A DNA stretch of 64,000 bases from Congeria kusceri. Lineage: Eukaryota; Mollusca; Bivalvia; Myida; Dreissenidae. The DNA is taken from the NCBI GenBank assembly GCA_027627225.1, contig CM051029.1:4237283-4301282 (forward strand), read 5' to 3'. The notes beneath the pieces are model-generated. The model worked only from the letters and a program-made list of their open reading frames with translations, was not told where the DNA came from and did no database searches. Shown piece after piece: positions 51,471-62,479 of this stretch (positions within the stretch are counted from its first letter, which is position 1; each line of letters starts with the position of its first letter). The position numbers and the translations under genes were made by a program.

Positions 51471-51775
51471 TCTGCATGGTAAAATTACAAGTGAAACGTA
51501 TGGTAATTATATATTCTCGCGTCAAAACGTAAGCAAGAAACGGCCAGTGAAACACGTTCTTGCGATATTAGGAATTTTTCTTAGAATATATCTTTATTTT
51601 ACCTTTAATTATGTATTGAAATATCAATATATTCATGTATTTTACTATTACCAATCGCTTTTTGTATACAAAACATATTTCATGTAGAAAGATAGTCATT
51701 CCAGGAAAATTCGTTCATGTGGTTTATTATCAACCATTGTGTAACTCTCATATGCATCTGAACATTTGTATCTAG

Positions 51776-52078
51776 TTACCCCAGGGACACCGACGTTTAC
51801 CTTTGAAACGTGTGGACCGGATGTCAAAGCAAACCACTTAAAGGTTATCCAAGGTCATTCCGTCAGGGGCATGTGTACGACGAAGAGTGAACCAAAGTCA
51901 ACGTATTCCTGGTTAAGTGTACCCGATAACTTTGGTATTGGAAATGAAATCGCTATTAGCAGTGTCAGTAAAAATCACAGTGGAGAGTATTCGTGCATAG
52001 CTTATAATGACATGAACACAACGTTTGATGGAAATATCAAGGGAACAAACGAATCGAGTTTCCAGCTAGATGTTCTAG
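51776..52078 (+). CDS. Copy B exon Ig6
   Basis: Acceptor TGTATCTAG, donor GTAAAT at 52079; 303 bp, phase 1-1, open. 'RGMCTTKS', 'YSWLSV', 'HSGEYSCIAYN', with the extra N-terminal Cys ('FETCGPD'). Confidence 0.85.
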
Positions 52079-52234
52079 GTAAATATGTGTACATGTATTT
52101 GTTCACTGTTAAGTTTCAGTACTTTGTGTATGTATACATTTTCTAATATATTACATCATAATTAACATGTATGAATGTTATTTTATTGGCTTAAGCTATT
52201 TTGATTTCATCCACTCTCTACTTTTCATCACCAG

Positions 52235-52507
52235 CGGTTGCTCAGTCTATTGAAAATTCTACAGCTTTATTGAACAAATTGCTGTCTGTCACGTGCCCTT
52301 TCATGCACGGAAATCCAACAAACACGAGATTCACGTGGTTTCACGCCAATGGTTCCATTATTGGATCGAAGCAAAATCTAACGTTGACAAGTGTGCGGCT
52401 TACCGACGAAGGGTATTTCAAATGTAGAGTTAACAACACAATGGAAGCCACAGGATGTGATATTGAGGAGGCATACGACGTAACAACTTTTTACGTGGAT
52501 GTGCAAT
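52235..52507 (+). CDS. Copy B exon Ig7 with displaced acceptor
   Basis: The acceptor used in copy A (CTTTTCAG) reads CTTTTCAT here (AT at 52227-52228). The next AG, in CACCAG ending at 52234, lies six bases on and keeps the phase, losing two residues. The rest is open for 273 bp with 'LSVTCPF', 'FTWFHANG', 'DEGYFKCRV'; donor GTAAGT at 52508. The start is inferred; exon skipping is the alternative. Confidence 0.65.
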
Positions 52508-52635
52508 GTAAGTGAATACATTTATTGGATCAACATCGAATTAATATATATAGATATCACACAATACGACCTCAGGGTCATTAACAGCCATATAAGCTAT
52601 TGTGCAACATCATATTACTAGTATTTATGTTGTAG

Positions 52636-52935
52636 ATCCTACCAACATAAGTAGATTTTATGCAGGCGGGTTAACCTTTGCATCTAATATTACCATAAAC
52701 GAAAAGCAGACTGTGACGTTATTCTGTGAAGCTGCCAGTGACCCCGTTGCTAAACTGGCAATCGTAAATATTACTCGAGGTGGTAAACGTTTACTGGGGG
52801 AAGAGCGCAATAACACAATATCCGCCAGTGTTGTAAATGCCAGATGTGAATTTGATATGGGTGTATACCAATGTAAAGGAAAAAACATCCATAATGCAGA
52901 TGAACAAGTGAGAGAAATGGGGATCATGATTCTGT
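52636..52935 (+). CDS. Copy B exon Ig8
   Basis: Acceptor TATGTTGTAG, donor GTAAGT at 52936; 300 bp, phase 1-1, open. 'VTLFCEAA' and 'MGVYQCKG'. Ten of 99 whole residues differ from copy A. Confidence 0.85.
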
Positions 52936-53044
52936 GTAAGTTAAATTGATTGTGACATGTATTTATCATTTATTTGCCGTGATGCAGACTGTTAATTTTA
53001 TAGGTCGGTATAAATATATTTTTTTTAACTGAAGGTAAGCCGAG

Positions 53045-53341
53045 ACCCGATTACAACTGTGTTCAGACGATCAAATGAATCCGTTGTCCTCGCGTTCACT
53101 CTTGTGGCGTATCGTCCTCCCAGTGACACATCGGCATATGTTTGGAGAAAGAAAATGAAAATAAATGGCGACATGGTAACACTAACCACTACCAGTGAAC
53201 TTCAAATACAAATTTCCGAAGACAGACTACAGACGAACCTGTCAATATCTCAACTACACAGTGAAGATTTTACAAACTATTCGGTCCGTGTTTACAATGA
53301 CCTAGGCTCTACAGAACAGAAATTCGTCATTCGAGAAAATG
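53045..53341 (+). CDS. Copy B exon Ig9 with 17 bp deletion
   Basis: Relative to copy A, 17 bases are missing right after CGAGACC, so the copy A acceptor (AG at 53033-53034) would now lead to a TGA. A second AG at 53043-53044 (CCGAG) restores the frame exactly, giving a 297 bp phase 1-1 exon, nine residues shorter at its N-terminal edge. It continues 'YVWRKKM' and 'DFTNYSVRVYND'; donor GTATGT at 53342. The start is inferred. Confidence 0.6.
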
Positions 53342-53518
53342 GTATGTATATAAATTTTAATCATAGCAATACCAAATGTTTGGCACACATAGATATTATC
53401 ATTGACGGTAACCTGAGGGAGGTAAGCAAAATGATATCACTTTAAGAAAGAATAAACATATATTCCTCAAAGGAATATGGATGAGACATTATTGAAATAC
53501 GTTCCTTGTACTGTACAG

Positions 53519-53815
53519 AGCAGCCAGCTATGCCACGACAATTTCAAGTTGTGGAAGTCTTGGTATCAAAAAGTTCTGTAACCGTTGAATGGAAACCGGG
53601 TTTCGATGGAGGTGAAGACCAACGGTTCGTGATTGGTTACAAAAAAATAGCCGATGAAACTTGGCAGTACGTAAACGTCTCTGCAACAGTCAGTCAAATT
53701 ACCATTCATGGATTAGTTGCTGGTACCACTTATGAGTTCAAAGTGTATGCAGAAAATTCAATTGGAAAATCAGAAGAAACTACCGTGATAACTGTGATAA
53801 CACAAGCTGCATCTG
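53519..53815 (+). CDS. Copy B exon FN3
   Basis: Acceptor ACTGTACAG, donor GTATGC at 53816; 297 bp, phase 1-1, open. 'VTVEWKPGFDGGED', 'GLVAGTTYEFKVYAENSIG'. The first 130 bases differ from copy A at about 22 positions, the last 165 at only 3. Confidence 0.9.
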
Positions 53816-54092
53816 GTATGCATTGTTTCCTCACTTTATGTTTGTTTTTTCTCATTTAAATATGTTTGGTTTTGGGTTAGACTACACAACATGAAAATGT
53901 CCGTTTTTGAAATACTGTTAAAAAACTTAAGTGACCTATTATAAAATGGCTGAATATTAAATTTATTAATTTTTTTTATCAAATCAATGGACGAATAATG
54001 TCCCAAACAACGACATAACAAAAAAAAAAGAAGGGAAACATATTACAAACTGTAACATTAAATCGCCTTTAACATTTTTTATAATTCAATAG

Positions 54093-54200
54093 ATAGCAGG
54101 TACTCTTCGCCTGCCGGGCCTGTAGTAGGAGGAGCTATAGGCGGCACTGCAGTGGCAGTCATCTTGGGTGTGCTGTGGAAATTTAGAAGCAAATTGAAAC
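54093..54200 (+). CDS. Copy B transmembrane exon
   Basis: Acceptor ATTCAATAG; 108 bp if the donor is GTTCGG at 54201. The helix 'AGPVVGGAIGGTAVAVILG' is identical to copy A and is followed by 'VLWKFRSKLK'. The alternative donor GTATAC of copy A is GGATAC here, which favours the shared GTTCG donor although it is weak. Unspliced reading reaches TGA at 54230-54232, giving a short tail without tyrosine motifs. Confidence 0.8.
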
Positions 54201-54547
54201 GTTCGGATACATGGATTTTTGTTGTATTGTGAAGTAGGATAAAACTAGAGTAATTGTATTATTTTTAGTAATACTACTTTACATTGTTTTAGTAATATTC
54301 AGGGCTACGCATATAGTGTTTTTTTTTATATTATTGGAACATATTTTTGAGGTAATCCTGAGTCTGCAACTCAATACGATGACTTATTTAAAACACAGTA
54401 TGTATCGGTCGTGTGATATTTACATTTGTGAACAATTAGTTTTAATATAGTTTATACACATTTGTTGAACTGTTTATTGTATATATAACATATTCAATGA
54501 TCTATTGTAACACAACTCTATAAATAATATAACTGTTTGTTGTAGAG

Positions 54548-54598
54548 CGAGCAACCAAGCTGCCAATGCGAACTCCGAATATGAATCCTGCAGAAACG
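54548..54598 (+). CDS. Copy B cytoplasmic linker exon
   Basis: 51 bp, acceptor GTTGTAGAG, donor GTATGA; phase 1-1, reads 'SNQAANANSEYESC'. Same placement and length as in copy A. Confidence 0.55.
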
Positions 54599-55036
54599 GT
54601 ATGATCATAATTGACCTTTAAGCGTAGTTATGATTAAAAACCTGCATTATATTGCAGGCATGTTATTACATTGTTAAATCGTATAAAATCAACCTTTAAT
54701 ATGAGTCAGAATAACGAGTGACTAAGACGTTATTACGAATGATTTAGCTATACTAACAACATCGACAAATTCCAACGATTGCATACCGCCGTAATTACGA
54801 CATATTATAAATCGAAAAGTCATACTTACGTGATAATAGGTCAAAAGTATAACAGGGGCTACTCGGAATTACGTGTACCGAAGTAATCAGCTATTATGTC
54901 GTAAATATGAGTTTATATGTAATAGTTATGCGATTAAACAAATGGTTCACCCATTTGCCAAAGGGCAGTTGCCATATACAATGGAATGGTACAATAATTA
55001 AAAGCAATTCAAATTATGGTTGTTCATTATTTTCAG

Positions 55037-55263
55037 AATCCCAGCCTGGCAAGTACGAAACCCTCGCTGAAACTTCGTTTCATGAATATTCGGTTCTGTC
55101 ACAAGGCAACACACAAGAAGCTCACGCGATGAACAATACAATCTACAATAACGTTTCGGACAAATATTCTGGCTTGGTGAAAGAAGAAAATGCATATGTT
55201 AATTTGGAATTGTCGAATACTTCAAACAGTTTACAGTCTTGTTATTGGAAAACTAATTTGTGA
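55037..55263 (+). CDS. Copy B cytoplasmic tail with two ITAM-like motifs, last exon
   Basis: Acceptor TTATTTTCAG, stop TGA at 55261-55263; 74 complete codons. Tyrosine motifs in order: YETL, YSVL, YNNV, YSGL, YVNL. YETL-x7-YSVL and YSGL-x6-YVNL each fit YxxL/I-x(6-12)-YxxL/I. YNNV and YVNL also fit the YxN pattern bound by Grb2-type SH2 domains. From family knowledge, such tails recruit Src and Syk/ZAP-type kinases. That they do so here is inference; there is no expression evidence. Confidence 0.75.
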
Positions 55264-55268
55264 ATAAA
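55263..55268 (+). promoter_or_regulatory. Putative poly(A) signal, copy B
   Basis: AATAAA overlapping the stop codon by one base, at the same aligned place as 10298-10303. It leaves a very short 3' UTR, so a downstream signal may be used instead. Confidence 0.3.
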
Positions 55269-56906
55269 CTTCCAAACATAACTACATGCAGTTTGAGTAA
55301 AAGTGTCAGGAGTTGGTTAACAATGATTGCTTATATGGAATTCTGATATATTAACCATTGAAGTATACTGATGAAATGCAGATGTTAGCGAAAATTGAAG
55401 AAAAAAACGAAGAGAAATACAAGTTGTTCGCATATGTGCCAGAATTTATTTGTATTTCGTATTTTGCTATTGATGTCGACCCACTAGTATTGCTACTACA
55501 ACACTAAACATTGGCTATGAATGAGTCTCAAAAGTTCATAAATTAACAGATGCAAAGTAATAAGTTTTAAAATCCAGGAATTTCCATAAGTCCACCATTC
55601 AGAGATATAGCAGCTAATCATGAATATTGTATACGTCTTCAAATATATGCAAGTGCATGTGACAAATGTTATTCATACATATATATTCAAGTATTAAATG
55701 TAAATTATTATTGTTGTTGAGATAATGTTATGTTGATGGTATTTTTTAACAACTAACATCATTTAGAAAATGTTTATGTTTTTGTAGTTTTTTTTCTTAA
55801 AAAGCGCATCCAAATCTAATATGGCAGATATCCAGTTATCATAATTAATAACAAATGTCATAACTTATGGCATCCACGCTTATAGACCGTAGCTTATTTA
55901 CTGTTAGATGACGTATCGACTTGTAAACGTATGCCTGTTAAATGTTACGCGCAACATAATTTAATTTATTTTATAAATGGTGCAGCAACGCAAGACCTAC
56001 TTTTATATTTAATTTACATAAAAGCAGAAATTCAGTGGCTGATACAGTTTGTACCGGGATGTATCAGTAAAATGTGCTCGTAGACAGATAGTTTACTTTT
56101 CGCTCATTTCGGACAGAACATAGCAACGACTGATAGTTTACCATTAGTTTAAAACGTTATATATGTAAATTGTCATAAAATGCAACTTGTTTGAATAGAT
56201 TTAGGATATATTGTAGCCTAACATTTCAAACTATAATAAATGTATATTTTAAATTAGTGTACCTTCATCGTCAGGTCTTCATTGTTACCAAAATTGCTCA
56301 TAAGAAAACAACAACAACGATGATTCGAAATCATTATGTTACATGCCCCAGGACTTTTACAAATAGTGTAATTATTGAATGCAACCATATTATTTACATT
56401 TATACAATGAGGTTACGCGTTTATCTCTTCGACAACTTGCATGCGGAAATCTTTTAATTCTTGCACAAACCTTTGTTCCAGCTAGTACACTAACAGTACA
56501 TACAGAGTGTGAGCAGAAATCTTGTCATATCTACAAATTTGTACATGTACATGTGATGCTTTTTTTTTATGGTCTAATACGTATGGGTTGTACGCTGTAT
56601 TGCTTGCGATAATCTGTGCATGGTTTGAATATTATACACATTGTACATTACATGTATATATATGCTGTACCTAGATCATAATGTTTAATATACATTGGCT
56701 ACTGGTATAAGGTCGACATTTTATAGTTCAATGGCATCATGTTGAGTATAACTTATTTTTCATATTACTTATTGACAATGCTACAAATTATTTCTATTTT
56801 ATTTTCAGACCGAATTGTAAAAATTACAGTAAGTCCTAACAACAATCTTTTTTATATGTTTTAATAACGTTAAAGATACATGCACCAGGAACTGTATTTA
56901 GGAAGA

Positions 56907-57027
56907 ATATTTAAGGATTGAATTTAATTTTGGTTGCGTTCATGCGAGCAGCATGGATTTGCATGTTTGACCATTGCGTTCATAATCGCATGAGCGCAAC
57001 CAAAATTAAAATCAGTCCTTATATTTA
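56907..57027. repeat. Foldback (palindromic) element, U4
   Basis: Arms of about 35 bases with about three mismatches (left AAGGATTGAATTTAATTTTG, right the inverse of AAGGACTGATTTTAATTTTG), loop about 40 bases. It is more complete than the U1 copy. Confidence 0.65.
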
Positions 57028-59378
57028 CATTATTTTTGGGATGATTTCATAGCATTTTTCCTTTATATTTTTTTTGTTTAACATGCATTGTATTGCCATT
57101 CTAAGAGAAATATCACGCACAGCAGTTTTCTTATCGGGACAGCGAAGGCCACCCCTTGTAACCGAACTACGATAAATAGAATGCAAACTGCGATTAATAT
57201 AATAGTTCCCTACAAATCTGTCATTTCTCCTTATTTTAAGTTCAATTTCATTCGACAAATAAAATATAATGTAAACATTATTAGTCATAATATTTGTATT
57301 TTTCTTGCATAAATCACATCGCTACAAAACTAAAAAAGTAACTTAAACAGATGCAAAAATTACTGTGACATCTAGAAGAACTGCTATTTCGGCCGGTATA
57401 GCCAACAAGCACCAAACATTATTAATGCTTTAGAAAGTTAAGTATACAATAAGAGGTGCTTTGTTAGTAAGACTACAGTATATCCACATCATAAAGACTT
57501 CACACAGTTCACACAATTCCTAGGCTGAGAGTTTAACAGATTCTCGATAATCCTGTTTAATTATTAACACAACAGAGAGAGACTTAATGCTTTTAAATGC
57601 TTTAAATCCACACCAACGTATCCAAATTTTCATTCGGCGAGAAAAATGCAAAGCAATCCACAAATGACATCACTAAACAAATGATGACGAATAAGCTAGT
57701 TCATTGATCAACAGCATCCGTGGACACGGGCGTATCTAAGCTCTTTGCTTTGCCTGGGCATAAGTTGTCTTAGGGATAAAGTTAGGATAACATTGTAATA
57801 TAAAGTAAAGGATAACAGTTTAGTATAAAGCTCAAAATGCTATTTTTTTCTTATTGTACATATTAAACTATTCATCATTATTAACCGTGATATAAATGCA
57901 CAATAACTTAGACGATCTGTATGCATCTAACAAAGAGACACATCAATGTGAAATCAAATCCTTTTTAAAGCTACGTTCGTAAACCGATGTTACGCTATGA
58001 AGATTTTCCTTGGTCGCTTCTAAGAAAAGTAATGTTTACCTTGAATACCATAACATGTACATATTACATACTAGTGAAATGGCTTTATTTACACGTTTAG
58101 ACCTTGCATGATAAAATACTATCCAGCATAAGTTAAAAATAATTCAAATTGATTATTGTAGAAATAGAACTGGAACGAAATGTTCATGTATATTAATTAA
58201 AAAAACAACAACATTTAATCAAACATTAACAATAAATGCAAACAAAGTGTAACATTTAACAGTATAAGACATTTTAGTTCATGCTAATATTATTGTCAAA
58301 ATATAATTTGCATAAAAATAGGACTCACAGATATTACTACGCCGTTGATGCGACATTGCGTTCATACGATTTTGAATGCATACCCCTTCCCTATTAAGAT
58401 GCCTATGCAATGTAAATATTAAACCACAACGATCTTATCATTGTATGTTTTGTTCATAAAACACCTAAAACAAATCATAACTATGTAAATGTTAAAATAT
58501 CAGTTTAACGAAAGTTAAATCTTAATTACCCCGGAAATATTCGGAAAGGTGTCCATCATGTGTTTCGAAAACGATATATTGTGTAAACAATGGAGCCAAA
58601 TCGAAAACTATGGGCAGCTTTTAGTGCAAACAATTATTTGTTATAGACGAAAATAATGGGGGAGCATCGTTGTGTTGGGAAGTTGTCCCATAAAACTATT
58701 TGCGACACAGCTTAACCAGTAGTAAGTAAAATGTACAGCATTATATACGCGTAATAAAGTGATGTTTAAAACTGTCATATCCATTAGTCTTATACGAAAA
58801 ACATAAATTAATGCGTAGAAGAGCAATTTTCAAAAAGGAATACGAACGTTTTTGTGTGGGGACAGATTCTAATCTGTGCGTCGATTTCATATTTATTTAC
58901 ATCTTTTACAATTACATTTAAGCAATAACAGCAAATTTAAAGAAGCAGTTATGGGAAATGTACAAGCAAAGTTATAAAGCAAAGCAGAATATCCTAGATA
59001 AACGCTTACATTGTCCTAAAATGGTACAACACATCTTTCTACCTATGCCGTCTTAATCCAAAATTAGCTACGAACAGATTGTGTAGTTTACATTTGACAT
59101 GTATACAAGGCCCCGTGTTGACAAATATTTAAAATGTGGAATTGCATTGTAGATGTAGGCCTAATCAGTAGGTAAAATAAACAACAGTCCGGAGTGTTAC
59201 ATTACTGACAAATAATGTAAAATAACGTAAAACTAATATACATGGTAATAACGATGGAATATATATACAGTTAATACCAAGTTTATTAGGTTTACGTTAA
59301 TGTAACAAACTTGTAATGCACTTTATTATTGTTCTGCTTACGAATACATGTATGTACATTGCCTGCTGTATTTTTCAG

Positions 59379-59519
59379 AAATGTAACAATCCAGACTGTC
59401 CGCTGTACACATACATTCCACAAGAGGGTAACACAGTGAAGATTGAACAGCTTACTGCAGATAAAGTGGTACATAAAGCAATTGGGGTAGGAATAACACT
59501 TGTAAAATGGTTTTGCTGA
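59379..59519 (+). CDS. Candidate terminal exon of unknown product
   Basis: An acceptor-like TGTATTTTTCAG is followed by 46 open codons and TGA ('KCNNPDCPLYTYIPQEGN', then 'KAIGVGITLVKWFC'). It has two close Cys and a C-terminal amphipathic-looking stretch ending in Cys. The U1 counterpart has lost both the acceptor and the frame. I do not recognise the family and found no partner exon, so it may be a relic. Confidence 0.25.
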   Translation, partial: KCNNPDCPLYTYIPQEGNTVKIEQLTADKVVHKAIGVGITLVKWFC

Positions 59520-61343
59520 TCAAAAAGCTTACATTAATTAGCAAACGCATTTCATTGCGTTTATAACCTTACTTCTCAAAATGCAAAAATCTCTAACCAT
59601 CTTTACTGCTCCTGTGTTTGGTTTCATACATCACTTTAAATTTGCTTAAAGTATTAAAATGTGAAAATCTAATAACAAACATAAACATATTGACAGAGAA
59701 ATATAAAAGAAAATCAGGTGTAGTTCATGCTTAAATGAAACAGGAACATGAAATAAGAACATATATGCTATAAACATGCTATAGTAATTAAGTAGTTGTC
59801 TGAATTTACACACAAATGTTGTGAAGTTAAATTTAGCATCTTTATTAACAACCAGAAGTATATATTATTGATCAGAAGAACTCTGTATCTATTTGAGGTG
59901 CATCTTGAATCAAATTGTGTGATAATGTCCATTCATGTTGATAACCTCGTCTGCTTTTCATAACGGCTAGTAGTGGAATTCGATGAAATCTTCATATCTT
60001 ATGCCGCACTTCGCCTGGAACAAAAACTCTGAAATAAAGTATGTTATGTTTCCGTTATATAATTTACATATAAATAAAACAATATGTAGAGTTGTAATCC
60101 ATTATTATGCTAAGTTGGTCTAATGATTTAAATTGAACATATGATGTTTTATTAGAAATAACTGTATATATTCATTTTAACTTCTTTCCATTTATAATTA
60201 TAATGTATATCCCATAATCAGATTTATTGATAATATAAATTGTAATATCGATTGTTGAAAAAAACAAACATTTATATATAAATGTGTTTATTATGTTGGT
60301 ATAGAGAGTTTATGCTTTATACTAATCAGTATACAATTATTCTTCATCTGCCAATAAATATATGTTCTTAAGTGCATAAAAGAACCATTTCAAAACCTGT
60401 TTTCACAATTTAAAAAACATCAACCGTATTCCGTTGTAAAGGATACCAAAGCTTCCTTTTTTACTGACCAATACCTCGTTAAACTTTGGCTCTTGGTTGC
60501 CTTATGTGACCTTTAAAAAATTGTTTGTTGTTAGAGCATGATATATCGAAGTATTTATGCATGCACTTGATATTATTTAAGACGATATCTTAATATTGAA
60601 CTAGTTGTCAAACATATTCAAACGAAGTACATGCTTACATTAATTAACTTACAGTAAAACATGTTGATACATGTATCACTATTTCAAGCAAAATTTGACA
60701 TTATGTTTGGAAACAATAAAATACAAAATATATGAAATATAAAATATAATTTTGAAAAGATTCTGTTTGTTAGTTTAGCTTTAATTTCCATGATTGGTTT
60801 AACTATGTTCAGTTTTCATTCTTTGTTTATTCATTACTTACAAAATACTGATAATATGTGGGTGTTCAAAGCTATTGTATACCACAAAACAAATTATTAA
60901 TTTAAACAAAAGTAGTAATTAAAAGAAAGTTACAGGATGTTGTTTTACAAAGTGTTATATGTATGTGTTACAATACGTTTTTTTTTTTTCTTGTAACCAA
61001 TATATACATGATGTAAACATCTTGTGCTCCATGTTCGGGATCTCAGGATGGCATCAAAATCCATCTTTTACACGGATAGCCACTGTCTCCTAGGATATGA
61101 TATTGTAAATTTTGTATATTGGCTGCATCGTTGCTGACTTCATCTAGTTCCTTTAACGGTAATGGCAGAGAATAGCTTGTATAGAAAACAATTTTTGAAA
61201 AGCAAAATTATGTGTTGGCATATCTAGTTATTCTTAGAACTATTTTAAAGAAGACTTCAGAAGTTTTTAACATGAAGTAGCATTTTAAAAAGAAATATAA
61301 AAAAAACACTTATTTTTTTATATGTTTTGATTCATACTACTTT

Positions 61344-61439
61344 ATATATCGTCCATTGAAAGCCAGAAGGTGCTAGCAGCATACTAGTAGGTGCAAAGAA
61401 GACTCATAGCACATACTGGCTCTTAAGGGACTATATATA
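61344..61439. repeat. Conserved long hairpin, U4 copy
   Basis: Third copy of the inverted repeat at 18464 and 25446, with a few arm substitutions (GCTAGCAG against GCTATCAG) and a loop of similar size. Confidence 0.6.
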
Positions 61440-61945
61440 ACAGCTAGAACATGACACTGGGATGATTAATTTATATCATATAAAAATCTATATCTAGTCG
61501 TTTTGGCACTGTATGAAACAAGAGTTATACACAAATTTCATTTATTACAGAACTTTGACGACTTATAGCCTTTAACACACGTTGTTGCAATATTATCATC
61601 ACATGCAAGTTACACTTTTCCTCTCACACACATACACATATACCACATATCAACATACCAAAGTTGGTTTGGACTACTCATATTCTGTAGTTCTGCATCC
61701 CTCTGCCTCAATGCTTCTGCAAATTTTGACTCGTATTTGTTAGAACTACAGCAATGGAATCATGCTGCACAATAGAAAGAAATTGATGAATAACATACTT
61801 TCTATACCAAAGATAAAATAGCAATGCCATCTCGACTGCAGGTTCCAATGAACACAAAGTTCAATAAAAAAATAATTACAGAGCATTTTTCATTCGTAAA
61901 CAACTTGTAATACATAAAAAATACACAATATTAAAGTAAACCTCC

Positions 61946-62137
61946 TGTAACGCAACCTTAACCTTAACCTATGGTAAATACTGGGAAACTTACTACTCCT
62001 CAAAGCACGTCTTGCCTCGCCTACGTCTGGAACGGAAGAGACCCGTGAACTCGCGTGTATCCCCCACTAACAGGGAGACAAGGGAGAAAACCATACTTAC
62101 CGATACGCTACCGTACTATACTGGATATGTCACAACA
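61946..62137 (-). repeat. Putative 3' LTR (192 bp)
   Basis: Begins TGTAACGC and ends CACAACA on the plus strand, so TGT...ACA termini, the usual 5'-TG...CA-3'. It abuts the polypurine tract on its inner side and AT-rich host sequence on its outer side. The pairing 5' LTR is not in the window, so the call rests on termini, the tract and the composition change. Confidence 0.6.
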
Positions 62138-62151
62138 CTCCCCCCAACTTT
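62138..62151 (-). other. Putative polypurine tract
   Basis: On the minus strand AAAGTTGGGGGGAG lies immediately 5' of the LTR, where plus-strand DNA synthesis of LTR elements is primed. It is not wholly purine (two T). Confidence 0.55.
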
Positions 62152-62479
62152 ATGATAAAAAGGCCTTACCAGGACTGGTAAGTATCTGCAAGAGATGGTC
62201 AGCAACTACAAGTTGCCCCACAAGGATATCTCGGCTACCAGTGACGTATCTCCGGGCATCCCACACGCTCACTACATTACTTTAGGGGTCTCATCTAGCG
62301 AACCGTTCTTCACTACCGAAGTCAATGGTCAGGTTTTTACTGCGCGAGCTACAAGCCCAACTTTTGGTCTTCCGGGAGGTTTGGTTCTCTGTTACAGTAG
62401 ACACCAACGAGTTACAAACCCAGCTGATATCTACTGGCCACTATCTGGACTGGAGCAGGCGAGCTACAAGAGCTGCTCG
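62152..62479. other. Element internal region between TatD stop and polypurine tract
   Basis: About 330 bp of GC-richer sequence, non-coding on the element strand as far as I can tell. The long plus-strand frame that starts here and runs to 63028 is the complement of the TatD coding region and is not taken as a gene. Confidence 0.5.

Larger units (their letters stand above)
34456..55263 (+). pseudogene. Receptor copy B: nine-Ig / FN3 / transmembrane receptor with ITAM-like tail
   Basis: Same 13 segments as copy A in the same order and phases, spread over 20.8 kb because the Ig3-Ig4 intron holds a 9.6 kb minisatellite. The transmembrane region and tail are better preserved than in copy A. Lesions seen: TGA for the F-strand Cys codon in Ig2, AG to AT at the Ig7 acceptor, and a 17 bp deletion near the start of Ig9. 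Alternative AGs 6 and 10 bases downstream would restore Ig7 and Ig9 in frame, and Ig2 could be skipped in frame, so an expressed protein is conceivable. I therefore treat it as a possibly functional damaged gene. The first exon is not found. Confidence 0.65.
55269..61945. other. U4 3' flank
   Basis: AT-rich, matching 10260-13834 and 15986-19850 of U1, with the mariner absent (single TA at 58816-58817). It holds a foldback element, a hairpin and one small exon candidate. It is cut at 61945 by the LTR retrotransposon. Confidence 0.6.
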
